A stretch of DNA of 64,000 nucleotides, from contig CACZKE010000001.1 in the NCBI GenBank assembly GCA_902781705.1, positions 1-64,000 of the forward strand, written 5' to 3'. Source of the DNA: an uncultured Bacteroidia bacterium (lineage in GTDB: Bacteria; Bacteroidota; Bacteroidia; Bacteroidales; UBA932). The notes below the pieces were generated by a model. It was not told where the DNA came from and did no database searches. It worked only from the letters and a program-made list of their open reading frames with translations. The position numbers and the translations under genes are program-made. This document shows, piece after piece, positions 16,843 through 24,734 of the stretch. The first letter of the stretch is position 1. Every line of letters begins with the position of its first letter.

Positions 16843-18077
16843 CGCATCCTCGCCCAGGGCATGACATACGCCGGAGGGAGTTCCTGCTGCAGGAGCTCCC
16901 TCATCTTTTCCATGTAGGGAGCCGTGTGCCCATAGAACCGGTAATACCCCGCGCAGAGGGCGTTGAGGCCGGTTTCGCCGGCTTCGGTCCGGCTGAAGCG
17001 GTGCTTGGGACATTCGCCGTTGCACAAGGTAAGATACTGGCAGCGGAAGCATTTCTCCGGAAGGGAATTGCGCTTGTCTATCCCGAACTTCACCTGCCGG
17101 GGTGACTCCATCATGGACCGGATGGACGTTTCAGAGATGTTGCCCAGCCGGTATTTCGGATACACGAAATGGTCGCAGGGATACAGGTCGCCGTTGTGTT
17201 CGATGACGGCGTTCCCACCGCAGGTGCGGTCGTAGGCGCAAGTGCCGGGCATGACGCCGCACCAGTTCGCGAGGGTGGCGTCGAACAGTCCCACGAACGT
17301 CTGTCCTACGTCGTTCCGGACCCAGTAGTCGAAGATGTCGCACATGAATTGGCCGAACCCCTTTGCGGAGACGGACCAGGGTGCCAGACGGGCCCCTTCC
17401 GTGGACGGGTCCACGATGTATCCGCCCTTCACATGCTCCACCACCGGCATGAACTGCATGTACCGGCTTCCCAGCGACTGGAGGAACCGGTAGACTTCCA
17501 GGCCCCGCCCTTCGGAGATCCGGTTCACCGTGGACATGGTATTGAATTCCACTCCGCGGTCGCGGAGGAGGGACAGCCCTTTCAAGACTTTGTCGAAGGT
17601 GAGCGCGCCGCCCTTGTCCTTCCGGTATTTGTCGTGGATGTCCCGGGGGCCGTCAATGGAGATTCCCACGAGGAAGTGATTCTCTCTCAGGAAATCCGCC
17701 CATTCCTCCGTGAGGAGCGTACCGTTGGTCTGGAGAGTGTTGAAGACCGTCTTCCCGTCGGCATATTTCTTTTCCAGTTCGATCGCCTTCCGGTAAAAGG
17801 GGAGGCCCAGCACGAGCGGCTCGCCGCCGTGCCAGTTGAAGGTCACTTCCGGGACGTCGTTCGCGGCGATGTATTCCCGGATGACCGTCTCCAGCATCTC
17901 CTCGCTCATCAAGGGCTCCCGGCCGCCGTAGATATCGGCCTTGTCCAGGTAGTAGCAGTAGGCGCAGCGGAGGTTGCACAGCGACCCGGCGGGCTTGAGC
18001 ATGATGTTGAAGGCCGCCGGCCCGGTGATCCGGACCGCATCCTCCAGCAGGAGCTGGTTCTGGAAAGGATGTCCCAT
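16839..18077 (-). CDS. Anaerobic sulfatase-maturating-type radical SAM/SPASM enzyme
   Basis: 412 residues. The radical SAM cluster motif is C34-x3-C38-x2-C41 (CNLRCAYC), followed by WHGGEP and a C-terminal SPASM region with many Cys (CGVMPGTCAYDRTCGG, CDHF, CFRCQYLTLCNGECPKHR) that would bind two extra 4Fe-4S clusters. This matches anSME, which oxidises an active-site Ser or Cys of sulfatases to formylglycine in the cytoplasm. No sulfatase gene lies in the window, so it may act in trans or on another peptide. It follows a small lipoprotein gene by 1 nt and is probably co-transcribed with it. Confidence 0.9.
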   Translation of the reverse strand: MGHPFQNQLLLEDAVRITGPAAFNIMLKPAGSLCNLRCAYCYYLDKADIYGGREPLMSEEMLETVIREYIAANDVPEVTFNWHGGEPLVLGLPFYRKAIELEKKYADGKTVFNTLQTNGTLLTEEWADFLRENHFLVGISIDGPRDIHDKYRKDKGGALTFDKVLKGLSLLRDRGVEFNTMSTVNRISEGRGLEVYRFLQSLGSRYMQFMPVVEHVKGGYIVDPSTEGARLAPWSVSAKGFGQFMCDIFDYWVRNDVGQTFVGLFDATLANWCGVMPGTCAYDRTCGGNAVIEHNGDLYPCDHFVYPKYRLGNISETSIRSMMESPRQVKFGIDKRNSLPEKCFRCQYLTLCNGECPKHRFSRTEAGETGLNALCAGYYRFYGHTAPYMEKMRELLQQELPPAYVMPWARMR

Positions 18078-18078
18078 C

Positions 18079-18675
18079 TTACAGCGGGTGGCTGACGCCG
18101 AAGGTCAGACTGACGTTGGCCTTTCCGGCGGGGATCATCTGCGGGGTGAGCCGGAATCCTTTTTCCAGCGTGACGGCGGATGCCCCTTCCATCGACAAGT
18201 CCATCGACAGGTTCAGGGCGAACGGGACGGTTACGATGTTCCGGGCGGCCTCGGCGGCCGCGGCCCAGCGGGGCGATCCGGACAGTTCGAGAACTCCGCT
18301 CATTTCCACGGAGGCGGAAGACGTGGCGTCCAGGTGTGGAACGCAACTCAAGGTAAGGGCCGGTTTGGATGCTTCCAGGACAGGCCCATCCAGCAGGGGA
18401 GGGCTCTTCAGTTCCTTGTTCCCCGACGAATAGCAGAAGTTTCCATTCGGGTCCAGGTCCACGATGTCCAAATTGGGAACGGCCTGGTTGGCTTGGACGA
18501 TGTAGTGCAGGATGGCCCCTGTCCGGACGAGCCCGGCGTCTCCGAAAGCGACGGTCATGCCCGGGAGGACGGTTACGACCGGATCGATGTCTTTGCCCAG
18601 GTCCATCTCCTTGTCCACGATGCACGAACAGAGCAAGGGAATCAAAAGAAGGACGGCACGAAGAGTTCGTTTCAT
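18079..18675 (-). CDS. Small lipoprotein paired with the radical SAM gene
   Basis: 198 residues, family not recognised. It has a lipoprotein signal (MKRTLRAVLLLIPLLCSC, modified Cys18) and an otherwise beta-rich, probably periplasmic or surface domain. A Cys at 111 lies in CVPHL, loosely resembling the C-x-P-x-R maturation motif of sulfatases but lacking the Arg. It is first in a two-gene operon with the anSME-like gene (1-nt gap) behind a convincing promoter at 18730-18699. The link to the enzyme is positional only. Confidence 0.7.
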   Translation of the reverse strand: MKRTLRAVLLLIPLLCSCIVDKEMDLGKDIDPVVTVLPGMTVAFGDAGLVRTGAILHYIVQANQAVPNLDIVDLDPNGNFCYSSGNKELKSPPLLDGPVLEASKPALTLSCVPHLDATSSASVEMSGVLELSGSPRWAAAAEAARNIVTVPFALNLSMDLSMEGASAVTLEKGFRLTPQMIPAGKANVSLTFGVSHPL

Positions 18676-18698
18676 GTGGTCAGTTTGCTAGAACAGGG

Positions 18699-18730
18699 TA
18701 AATATACCGTTTCCCCGTGAAAAATGCAAA
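18699..18730 (-). promoter_or_regulatory. Promoter of the lipoprotein-radical SAM operon
   Basis: The minus strand has TTTG at 18730-18727, a 20-bp spacer and TATATTTA at 18706-18699, about 24 nt before the ATG. Confidence 0.6.
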
Positions 18731-18754
18731 CTTTCTACCGGAAGGAACGGCTGG

Positions 18755-19384
18755 TTACCAGCGCATGGGGACTCGTTCCAGCAGCGGGTCGCGGGAAAGG
18801 TCGTTGGGGTTGGTGCCGGGGGCGCCTTCGGGCACGGGAAGGCCCATGGTTTCATAATGCTTGGTCCAGTACGGGAGAATCTCGCCGTCAGGACCCTTGA
18901 AGGTCATCGGAATGGAGGAAAAGAGCGGCTCGCCGGCAGAATCCCGGAAACATTCATAGACCAGTTCGCTGCAGTAGAGCGTGCTGTCGCCGGGCATGAA
19001 GGCGAAATCGTAGGGGCGGCCGGAGAGGGCCCGTGCGCGCCGGACGGCATCCCGGGCGTCCAGCCCGCTGCGCAGCCGGTAAACGGTCACCATCGGCCTG
19101 CCTTCGGAATCCTTCGCGGATTCCCGGAGGAATTTGCGAAGGGGCGTGCGCACCACCCCCTGGTCCGGCACGGCTTCCCAGACATGGCCCGTCCAACTCC
19201 CGTCCAGGAATCCCACATGGGAATAATCCCCGGACGTGGCCGTTTCGATGGCTTCGCTCATCCCGCCTTCGGAGACCTGGAACAGCAGGTCTCCCGGCCG
19301 AAGGGCGCAAGGCCGATGCAACCCGGCAGCCGCAAGGACGGCCAGGAAGGTGAGGACAAGGGCTATAAGAATGGAACGACGCAT
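18755..19384 (-). CDS. YiiX/YebB-like permuted papain-fold (NlpC/P60-related) hydrolase
   Basis: 209 residues from the ATG at 19384. The N-terminal hydrophobic segment (ILIALVLTFLAVLAAAG) is a signal peptide or anchor. The permuted order is seen: LRPGDLLFQ and the catalytic His56 in DYSHVGF come first, and the catalytic Cys138 in LYCSELVYE later. These enzymes hydrolyse amide bonds, often in cell-envelope peptides; the actual substrate is unknown. A longer frame starts at 19408, but that ATG lies inside the tRNA-Glu terminator hairpin. Confidence 0.82.
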   Translation of the reverse strand: MRRSILIALVLTFLAVLAAAGLHRPCALRPGDLLFQVSEGGMSEAIETATSGDYSHVGFLDGSWTGHVWEAVPDQGVVRTPLRKFLRESAKDSEGRPMVTVYRLRSGLDARDAVRRARALSGRPYDFAFMPGDSTLYCSELVYECFRDSAGEPLFSSIPMTFKGPDGEILPYWTKHYETMGLPVPEGAPGTNPNDLSRDPLLERVPMRW

Positions 19385-19393
19385 ACCTGAAAC

Positions 19394-19418
19394 AAAAAAG
19401 GCAGCCATCTGGCTGCCT
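19394..19418 (-). terminator. Terminator of tRNA-Glu
   Basis: A 9-bp stem, AGGCAGCCA (19399-19407) with TGGCTGCCT (19410-19418), is followed on the minus strand by TTTTTTG. It lies right after the tRNA 3' end and upstream of the hydrolase gene. Confidence 0.85.
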
Positions 19419-19423
19419 CTTGG

Positions 19424-19495
19424 TACTGGGTAGGAGAATCGAACTCCTATTGCGAGATTGAGAATCTCGAGTACTAACCGTTATACGAACCCAGC
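19424..19495 (-). tRNA. tRNA-Glu (CTC)
   Basis: The minus-strand cloverleaf has acceptor GCTGGGT/ACCCAGT, an anticodon stem CGAGA/TCTCG around loop TTCTCAA (anticodon CTC), and T-arm AGGAG-TTCGATT-CTCCT. Its promoter is at 19537-19507 and its terminator at 19418-19394, so it is a self-contained unit. Confidence 0.95.
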
Positions 19496-19506
19496 GGTTG
19501 GGAGTA

Positions 19507-19537
19507 CAAAGGTACTGCTTTTTTCCGGATTTCCAAA
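19507..19537 (-). promoter_or_regulatory. tRNA-Glu promoter
   Basis: TTTG at 19537-19534, a 19-bp spacer, and TACCTTTG at 19514-19507 on the minus strand, 12 bp before the tRNA 5' end. Confidence 0.65.
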
Positions 19538-19540
19538 TTT

Positions 19541-19918
19541 TTATTTCAAAAATACGAAAAAAACGGCCAGGACCAGGCAGCCGAAGGCGGCGATATGGTT
19601 CCACTGGACGGGCTGCCCCTTGAAAAGGAAGGTGACAATGACCGTGAAGATGGTCAGGGAGATGACTTCCTGGATCACTTTGAGTTGCATCAGGTTGAAG
19701 GGACCGCCGTTCCCCTGGAAGCCGATGCGGTTCGCCGGGACGGTGAGGCAATACTCGAAAAAGGCGATACCCCACGAGAAAAGGATGATGAGGATGAGGG
19801 GCCAGTCTGTGGAAATCTTCATTTCCTGGAGTTTGAGATGGCCATACCACGCGAATGTCATGAAGACGTTCGAGAAGATGAGCATGATGACGGTCCAGAT
19901 GCCTTGCTGCATAATCAT
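19541..19918 (-). CDS. DUF486/DMT-family small membrane protein
   Basis: 125 residues with four hydrophobic helices. Conserved-looking segments are FMTFAWYGHLK, SWGIAFFEYCLTVPANRIG, GPFNLMQLKVIQEVISL and the C-terminal FGCLVLAVFFVF, as in DUF486 proteins of the drug/metabolite transporter superfamily. The transported substrate, if any, is unknown. It diverges from glmM, and the predicted promoters of the two genes overlap. Confidence 0.85.
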   Translation of the reverse strand: MIMQQGIWTVIMLIFSNVFMTFAWYGHLKLQEMKISTDWPLILIILFSWGIAFFEYCLTVPANRIGFQGNGGPFNLMQLKVIQEVISLTIFTVIVTFLFKGQPVQWNHIAAFGCLVLAVFFVFLK

Positions 19919-19920
19919 TT

Positions 19921-19951
19921 TTGGATTTGGGGCGCAAATTTAATACTTTTG
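19921..19951. promoter_or_regulatory. Overlapping divergent promoters, DUF486 gene and glmM
   Basis: Plus strand: TTG at 19921-19923, a 20-bp spacer, TACTTTTG at 19944-19951, 17 bp before the glmM ATG. Minus strand: TAAATTTG at 19942-19935, 16 bp before the DUF486 ATG, without a clear -33 element. The minus -7 box lies within the plus-strand spacer, so polymerase cannot occupy both at once. Confidence 0.6.
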
Positions 19952-19968
19952 CAGGATAAAACCATCGT

Positions 19969-21381
19969 ATGACCCTGATCAAATCCATATCCGGCATCCG
20001 CGGCACCATCGGTGGCGCACCGGGCAGCGCACTCACCCCCATCGACATCGTCAAATTCACGGCCGCCTACGCCGCCACCCTTCCGCAGCGGAAACCGCAT
20101 CCGAACGGGTCCCGTTACAAGATCGTGGTCGGAAAGGACGCCCGGCTGTCCGGCGACATGGTGGAGCAACTCGTCGTCGGGACCCTCGTGGGCTGCGGCA
20201 TCGACGTGGTGAAGTGCGGCTTCGCCTCCACCCCGACCACCGAAATGGCCGTCCTTTTCGCGGAGGCCGACGGCGGCATCATCCTGACTGCCAGCCACAA
20301 CCCGCACCAGTGGAACGCCCTCAAACTCCTGAATGACAAGGGTGAATTCCTCACGGCCATGGAGGGGCAGGCAGTGCTGGACCTCGCGGCGAGCGAAGAT
20401 TTCCGCTTCGCGGAGGTCGACGACCTCGGCTCCATCGAAGAGGAGGATTTCACGGACAAGCACCTGGACGCCGTCCTGGCGCTTCCCGCCGTGGACGCGG
20501 AGGCCATCCGGGCCGCGCATTTCACCGTGGTGGTGGATGCGGTCAATTCCGTGGGCGGCATCATCATGCCGCGCCTGCTGGAGCGGCTGGGCGTGAAGTG
20601 CATCGGCCTCAATTGCAATCCCACGGGCGAATTCGCCCATAATCCGGAACCGCTGCCGGCGAACCTCGTGGACCTTTCCCGCACCGTCGTCCGTGAAAAG
20701 GCGGACCTGGGCGTGAGCGTGGACCCGGACGTGGACCGGCTCGCCTTCATCTGCGAGAACGGGGAGCCGTTCGTGGAGGAATACACCCTCGTGAGCGTCG
20801 CCGACTACCTGTGCGAGCTGGCCGAGAAGGCCGGCAAGCCCATCGCCACCGTCTCCAACCTGTCCTCCACCCGCGCGCTCCGCGACGTGACAGAGGCCCA
20901 TGGCGGCACCTACTATGCCGCGGCCGTGGGCGAAGTGAACGTGACCACCCAGATGCACCGGGTGAACGCCCTCATCGGCGGCGAAGGCAACGGAGGCGTC
21001 ATCTATCCGGCCATCCATGCCGGCCGTGACGCGATGGTGGGCGTCGCCCTCTTCCTGTCGAACCTTGCCCATAAGAAACTGACGGTCAGCGAACTCAAGA
21101 AGACCTATCCGCAGTATTTCATCGCCAAGAACAAGATCCAGCTCAGCGACGGCGCCCTGATCGACAAGATCCTCTCCGAACTCAAGAACGTCTATGCGCA
21201 GGAAGAGATCAACGACATCGACGGCGTGAAAATCATCTTCGAGGCGAAGAAGCAGTGGGTCCACCTCCGCAAGTCCAACACCGAGCCCATCATCCGCATC
21301 TATGCCGAGGCCCCCACGATGGAGGACGCCGAAGCCCTTGCGAACGAGGTGATCACCGTGGCACAGCGTATTATCGGTTAA
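19969..21381 (+). CDS. glmM: Phosphoglucosamine mutase (alpha-D-phosphohexomutase)
   Basis: 470 residues. GlmM converts glucosamine-6-P to glucosamine-1-P in the cytoplasm for UDP-GlcNAc and peptidoglycan synthesis. Visible landmarks are SISGIRGTIGG at the N-terminus, the phosphoserine loop TASHNP (Ser109), the Mg loop DPDVDR (Asp252/254/256), a sugar loop with GGEGNGG, and the C-terminal phosphate loop RKSNTEPIIRIY. Phosphomannomutase activity cannot be excluded from sequence alone. Its stop overlaps the next gene's ATG (TAATG). Confidence 0.9.
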   Translation: MTLIKSISGIRGTIGGAPGSALTPIDIVKFTAAYAATLPQRKPHPNGSRYKIVVGKDARLSGDMVEQLVVGTLVGCGIDVVKCGFASTPTTEMAVLFAEADGGIILTASHNPHQWNALKLLNDKGEFLTAMEGQAVLDLAASEDFRFAEVDDLGSIEEEDFTDKHLDAVLALPAVDAEAIRAAHFTVVVDAVNSVGGIIMPRLLERLGVKCIGLNCNPTGEFAHNPEPLPANLVDLSRTVVREKADLGVSVDPDVDRLAFICENGEPFVEEYTLVSVADYLCELAEKAGKPIATVSNLSSTRALRDVTEAHGGTYYAAAVGEVNVTTQMHRVNALIGGEGNGGVIYPAIHAGRDAMVGVALFLSNLAHKKLTVSELKKTYPQYFIAKNKIQLSDGALIDKILSELKNVYAQEEINDIDGVKIIFEAKKQWVHLRKSNTEPIIRIYAEAPTMEDAEALANEVITVAQRIIG

Positions 21382-22448
21382 TGTTCTCCTTCCGCACCAC
21401 CCCCCTCGAGGACCAGTTGGACAAGACCCTGCACGAAGGCAAGGTCGGCTGTTTCTGCACCCAGAACTGCTGGGACACGGCCCATACCCGCTGGATGTAT
21501 GACATTTTCCGCGACCGGGGCAACCTGGAGGTCGTCTTCTCGCCCCGCGACGCCGAACTCACGCCCGGAACGAACCATATCGACTTCGATCTGGAACGGC
21601 TCCAGGGACTCAATGCCGTCGTCGTGGAGATCCAGGACGTGGGCGTCCGCTACTTCAACTATACGAAGGACGTGATGCGCCTGATGGAGATGCTGTCCCT
21701 GCTGGGCGAGGAAGCACCGTCCCTGTATGTCGTGGACCATATCAATCCATCCGGCCGCGTGGTGGAAGGGACCATCCCTTCCGTCGTGGGCGAGATGTTC
21801 GTTCCCAAGGTGGCGCACCGGCACGGGCTTACCCTCGGGGAACTCGTGAACCTGTACGCTTCCGAGATCGGCGCGAAGTTCCCCATCCACATCATCTCGG
21901 CGCGGGCGACGGATTCCAACCGGCAGCTCCTGCCGTGGACCATCGCACCGGCGTCGGACATCCCGGGCCTGTTCAGTTCCTACCTGTACAGCGGCGGCGG
22001 CCTGTGGAACAATACGACGGTGACGCCCGGCATCGGCACGGCGCGTCCCTACGAGTATATTGGCGCTCCGTTCGTACGTCCGGGCCTTCCCGTGGACCTT
22101 CCCGTCGTGGAAGGGGCCCTGATGCGTCCATGCTCCTTCACCCCGGCGGCCGGCAAGTATGTCGGCGAGCGCTGCCAGGGCTTCCAGATCATGCTTTCAC
22201 CGGGCGAGGACTATCACAGCCTCATGCATACGCTTCGCCTGATGCGCTGGTTCACAGAGCATTACTCCGCCTTCGAGTTCGAGGATGCCTTCTGGACCAA
22301 GTTGGCGGACCCGGTGCTGGAGGAATACCTCCGCGGCCGCATCCCCTTCGACATCGCCCGGGAGCACATCAAACTGGAAGAACAGAAGTGGATCCGCAAG
22401 GCCAAGCGCTACCTCCTGTACGACGACCAGCCGTATCGCATGAAATAA
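21381..22448 (+). CDS. DUF1343/NamZ-like exo-beta-N-acetylmuramidase
   Basis: 355 residues from the ATG that shares one base with the glmM stop. Conserved DUF1343 features are VGCFCTQNCWD, FSPRDAEL (where family members have an EHG-type motif), VVEIQDVGVRYFNYTKDV, VVDHINPSGRVVEG, GLWNNTTVTPGIGTARPYEYIGAPF and FTPAAGKYVGERCQGFQI. Family members remove MurNAc from the non-reducing end of peptidoglycan fragments. It has no signal peptide and is somewhat short, so cytoplasmic recycling next to GlmM is a reasonable guess. Confidence 0.87.
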   Translation: MFSFRTTPLEDQLDKTLHEGKVGCFCTQNCWDTAHTRWMYDIFRDRGNLEVVFSPRDAELTPGTNHIDFDLERLQGLNAVVVEIQDVGVRYFNYTKDVMRLMEMLSLLGEEAPSLYVVDHINPSGRVVEGTIPSVVGEMFVPKVAHRHGLTLGELVNLYASEIGAKFPIHIISARATDSNRQLLPWTIAPASDIPGLFSSYLYSGGGLWNNTTVTPGIGTARPYEYIGAPFVRPGLPVDLPVVEGALMRPCSFTPAAGKYVGERCQGFQIMLSPGEDYHSLMHTLRLMRWFTEHYSAFEFEDAFWTKLADPVLEEYLRGRIPFDIAREHIKLEEQKWIRKAKRYLLYDDQPYRMK

Positions 22449-22449
22449 T

Positions 22450-22480
22450 TTGGATTTATCGCAAAAGATTTCTATCTTTG
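22450..22480 (+). promoter_or_regulatory. rpmE promoter
   Basis: TTG at 22450-22452, a 20-bp spacer, TATCTTTG at 22473-22480; leader of about 32 nt to the ATG at 22518. Confidence 0.75.
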
Positions 22481-22517
22481 CGGTCCAAAATTGTATACAA
22501 TTTAAGTTTTACGTAAA

Positions 22518-22769
22518 ATGAAGAAAGGAATCCATCCCGAAACCTACCGTCTTGTAGCTTTCAAGGATATGTCGAATGACACCATCTTCGTCACCCGTAG
22601 CTGCGCCCCTTCCAAGGAGACCATCGAGGTCGAAGGCGTTACCTACCCGCTGGTGAAGCTGGAGATTTCCAACACTTCCCACCCGTTCTACACGGGCAAG
22701 GTGAAGCTCGTTGACACCGCCGGTCGCGTCGATATGTTCTACCAGAGATACAAGAACCGCAAGAAATAA
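22518..22769 (+). CDS. rpmE2: 50S ribosomal protein L31, type B
   Basis: 83 residues. The start MKKGIHPETYRLVAFKDMSN, the middle SNTSHPFYTGKVKLVDTAGRV and the end MFYQRYKNRKK are standard type B L31. The CxxC zinc pair of the zinc-binding (C+) form is absent; a single Cys occurs at CAPS. It is transcribed alone, between a strong promoter and a strong hairpin. Confidence 0.97.
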   Translation: MKKGIHPETYRLVAFKDMSNDTIFVTRSCAPSKETIEVEGVTYPLVKLEISNTSHPFYTGKVKLVDTAGRVDMFYQRYKNRKK

Positions 22770-22792
22770 GTTCTTCCGGATCAAAAGGTTAC

Positions 22793-22824
22793 AAGAAGTC
22801 CCGCTCGAGAGAACGGGACTTCTT
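22793..22824. terminator. Bidirectional terminator between rpmE2 and the winged-helix gene
   Basis: A perfect 11-bp stem (AAGAAGTCCCG at 22793-22803, CGGGACTTCTT at 22814-22824) lies in the 60-bp gap between two convergent genes. Confidence 0.75.
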
Positions 22825-22829
22825 CGTTT

Positions 22830-23546
22830 CTATCCCAGCATCTTCAGGATCTGTTTTTCCGTCGCCTCGGGAGCGATGCTCCGGATATGCTCCACGAGCC
22901 GCTCCAGCGACTCGGCGGGGGAGTGGCCGACCTCCAGCGTCCGCGGCTCGCCGAAAGGGAATCCTCCCGGGCCGGGGAGGGCATCGACACAGAACAGCGC
23001 TTCCGGGGAGCAAAAAGACGACACTTGCCAGCCGTTGTAATGCAGGTCCGGACCCCGATAGACGCGGGTGATGTCGCCGGTGACGACACGGCACTGCATC
23101 TGGAGGCGGGTCATGAGGGCGTCGGCCGCGCTCTTCTTGACATCCAGCAGTTTGCGGATGTCCCGGATGGAGATGCTTCCTTGCTCTTCCATCAGCGCCA
23201 GGACGCGCCGCTGTTCCTCCGTGGGCGTGTACTTGGGCAGGCTTCGCCGGTAGTTCATCAGTTCGGCGTACCACTGTACCGTGGCGAAGGCCGCCTTGCC
23301 GCCCCAGAGGAACTTCCCGTAGGCGATGTCGCCGCTCTGGACGGAGAAGATCTTCCAGTCCCAGGGCCCCAGTAAATCTTCCTCCCCGTCGAACCAGTAC
23401 TCCCGCGGGGTACGTTCTTCGATGGAATATCCGGGAATGGGATTCTCAAAAAAAGGGACGATGCCCAGTTCCTCGATGGTACTGTACATCGTCTCGGGGG
23501 ATGTGACTGTCAGGGAGTTCCCTGTCTTGGGTACGAAGATGGACAT
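22830..23546 (-). CDS. Winged-helix protein, possibly AlkZ-related
   Basis: 238 residues from the ATG at 23546, preceded by AGGAG at good spacing; a longer frame to 23579 overlaps the upstream gene. The N-terminal part has FDGEEDLLGPWDWKIFSVQ and GKFLWGGKAAFATVQWYAEL. The middle (EEQRRVLALMEEQGSISIRD, IRKLLDVKKSAADALMTRL) is a clear winged helix. The W-D...YGKxLxxKxTF-like pattern resembles AlkZ-related crosslink-repair proteins, but the QxQ/QxD glycosylase motif is not evident, so catalytic activity is doubtful. It lies 4 bp downstream of an outer-membrane protein gene. Confidence 0.5.
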   Translation of the reverse strand: MSIFVPKTGNSLTVTSPETMYSTIEELGIVPFFENPIPGYSIEERTPREYWFDGEEDLLGPWDWKIFSVQSGDIAYGKFLWGGKAAFATVQWYAELMNYRRSLPKYTPTEEQRRVLALMEEQGSISIRDIRKLLDVKKSAADALMTRLQMQCRVVTGDITRVYRGPDLHYNGWQVSSFCSPEALFCVDALPGPGGFPFGEPRTLEVGHSPAESLERLVEHIRSIAPEATEKQILKMLG

Positions 23547-23550
23547 GCCG

Positions 23551-24222
23551 TTATCTCCTGTAAGGACGCCTTCCGCCACCCATGCCCGGGCCGAAGCACC
23601 AACTCAGGCCGAAGGCGACGTGCGAGTACTTGCCGCCGCTGTTCAGGTACCACTGGTATTGGACGGACATCCGGACCCTTTCGAAAAGTTCCACACCAGC
23701 GCGGGGACTGATCACGAGGGACTGTGTCCAATCGGACCCGCCGGCAACCGTATTCTTCTCATACCCGAATCCGGGGCCGATGCCGATCCCGAAATAGGGA
23801 TTGAATCCGGCGTAGGGGAGCATCTTGAAATCGGTCATCACGAGCGGCGCTCCCTGCCAGAACCAGAGGTCGTCGCCGTACTTGTTGGCGGTGTCATACG
23901 AGAGGGATCCCTTTCCGAAAGTAGTGGAAAGTTGCAGGCCCATGTCCACGTACGGACCCAGGCCCACGCGGTATTCGCCGAAGAAACCCACGCGGTCGGG
24001 CCGGTAGGGCTTGATGCCGTTCACTTCGCGCGTGGTGAAATGATTCAGGGTGACGCCGAATTCGAACGTCCCGGCGCCCATGTAGTAACCGCCACGGCCG
24101 GAGGGGCCGTGCCCATAACCGTATCCGTAACCCATTCCGCCGCCGTAGCGGCCGGGTCCGTACTGGGCGAAGGCACTCATCCCGAGCGCCAGCGCGAGGA
24201 GGGTGGTCAGCATTCTTCTCAT
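23551..24222 (-). CDS. Outer-membrane beta-barrel protein with Gly/Tyr-rich N-terminus
   Basis: About 223 residues from the ATG at 24222 (MRRMLTTLLALALGMSAFAQ signal peptide). The mature N-terminus is a low-complexity run of G, Y and R (YGPGRYGGGMGYGYGYGHG). A region of alternating hydrophobic strands ending in aromatic-rich VAFGLSWCF then suggests a small porin-like barrel. The Gly/Arg-rich tail GPGMGGGRRPYRR is unusual for a barrel terminus. Family not recognised. Confidence 0.65.
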   Translation of the reverse strand: MRRMLTTLLALALGMSAFAQYGPGRYGGGMGYGYGYGHGPSGRGGYYMGAGTFEFGVTLNHFTTREVNGIKPYRPDRVGFFGEYRVGLGPYVDMGLQLSTTFGKGSLSYDTANKYGDDLWFWQGAPLVMTDFKMLPYAGFNPYFGIGIGPGFGYEKNTVAGGSDWTQSLVISPRAGVELFERVRMSVQYQWYLNSGGKYSHVAFGLSWCFGPGMGGGRRPYRR

Positions 24223-24251
24223 GGCGAAATCGTTTTTTCCCCGTGAAATAC

Positions 24252-24284
24252 AAAAAGCAAGCCAGCCCGGAAAGGCTGGCTTGC
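24252..24284 (-). terminator. Terminator of the V-ATPase operon
   Basis: An 11-bp perfect stem (GCAAGCCAGCC at 24257-24267, GGCTGGCTTGC at 24274-24284), with TTTTT following on the minus strand (24256-24252), 19 bp beyond the last ATPase gene. Confidence 0.9.
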
Positions 24285-24302
24285 CGTCGATCATACAAAG
24301 GT

Positions 24303-24734
<432 letters not shown>

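Noticed and set aside
19385-19408. N-terminal extension of the YiiX-like hydrolase to 19408
   Set aside because: That ATG lies in the tRNA-Glu terminator stem; the ATG at 19384 begins a proper signal sequence.
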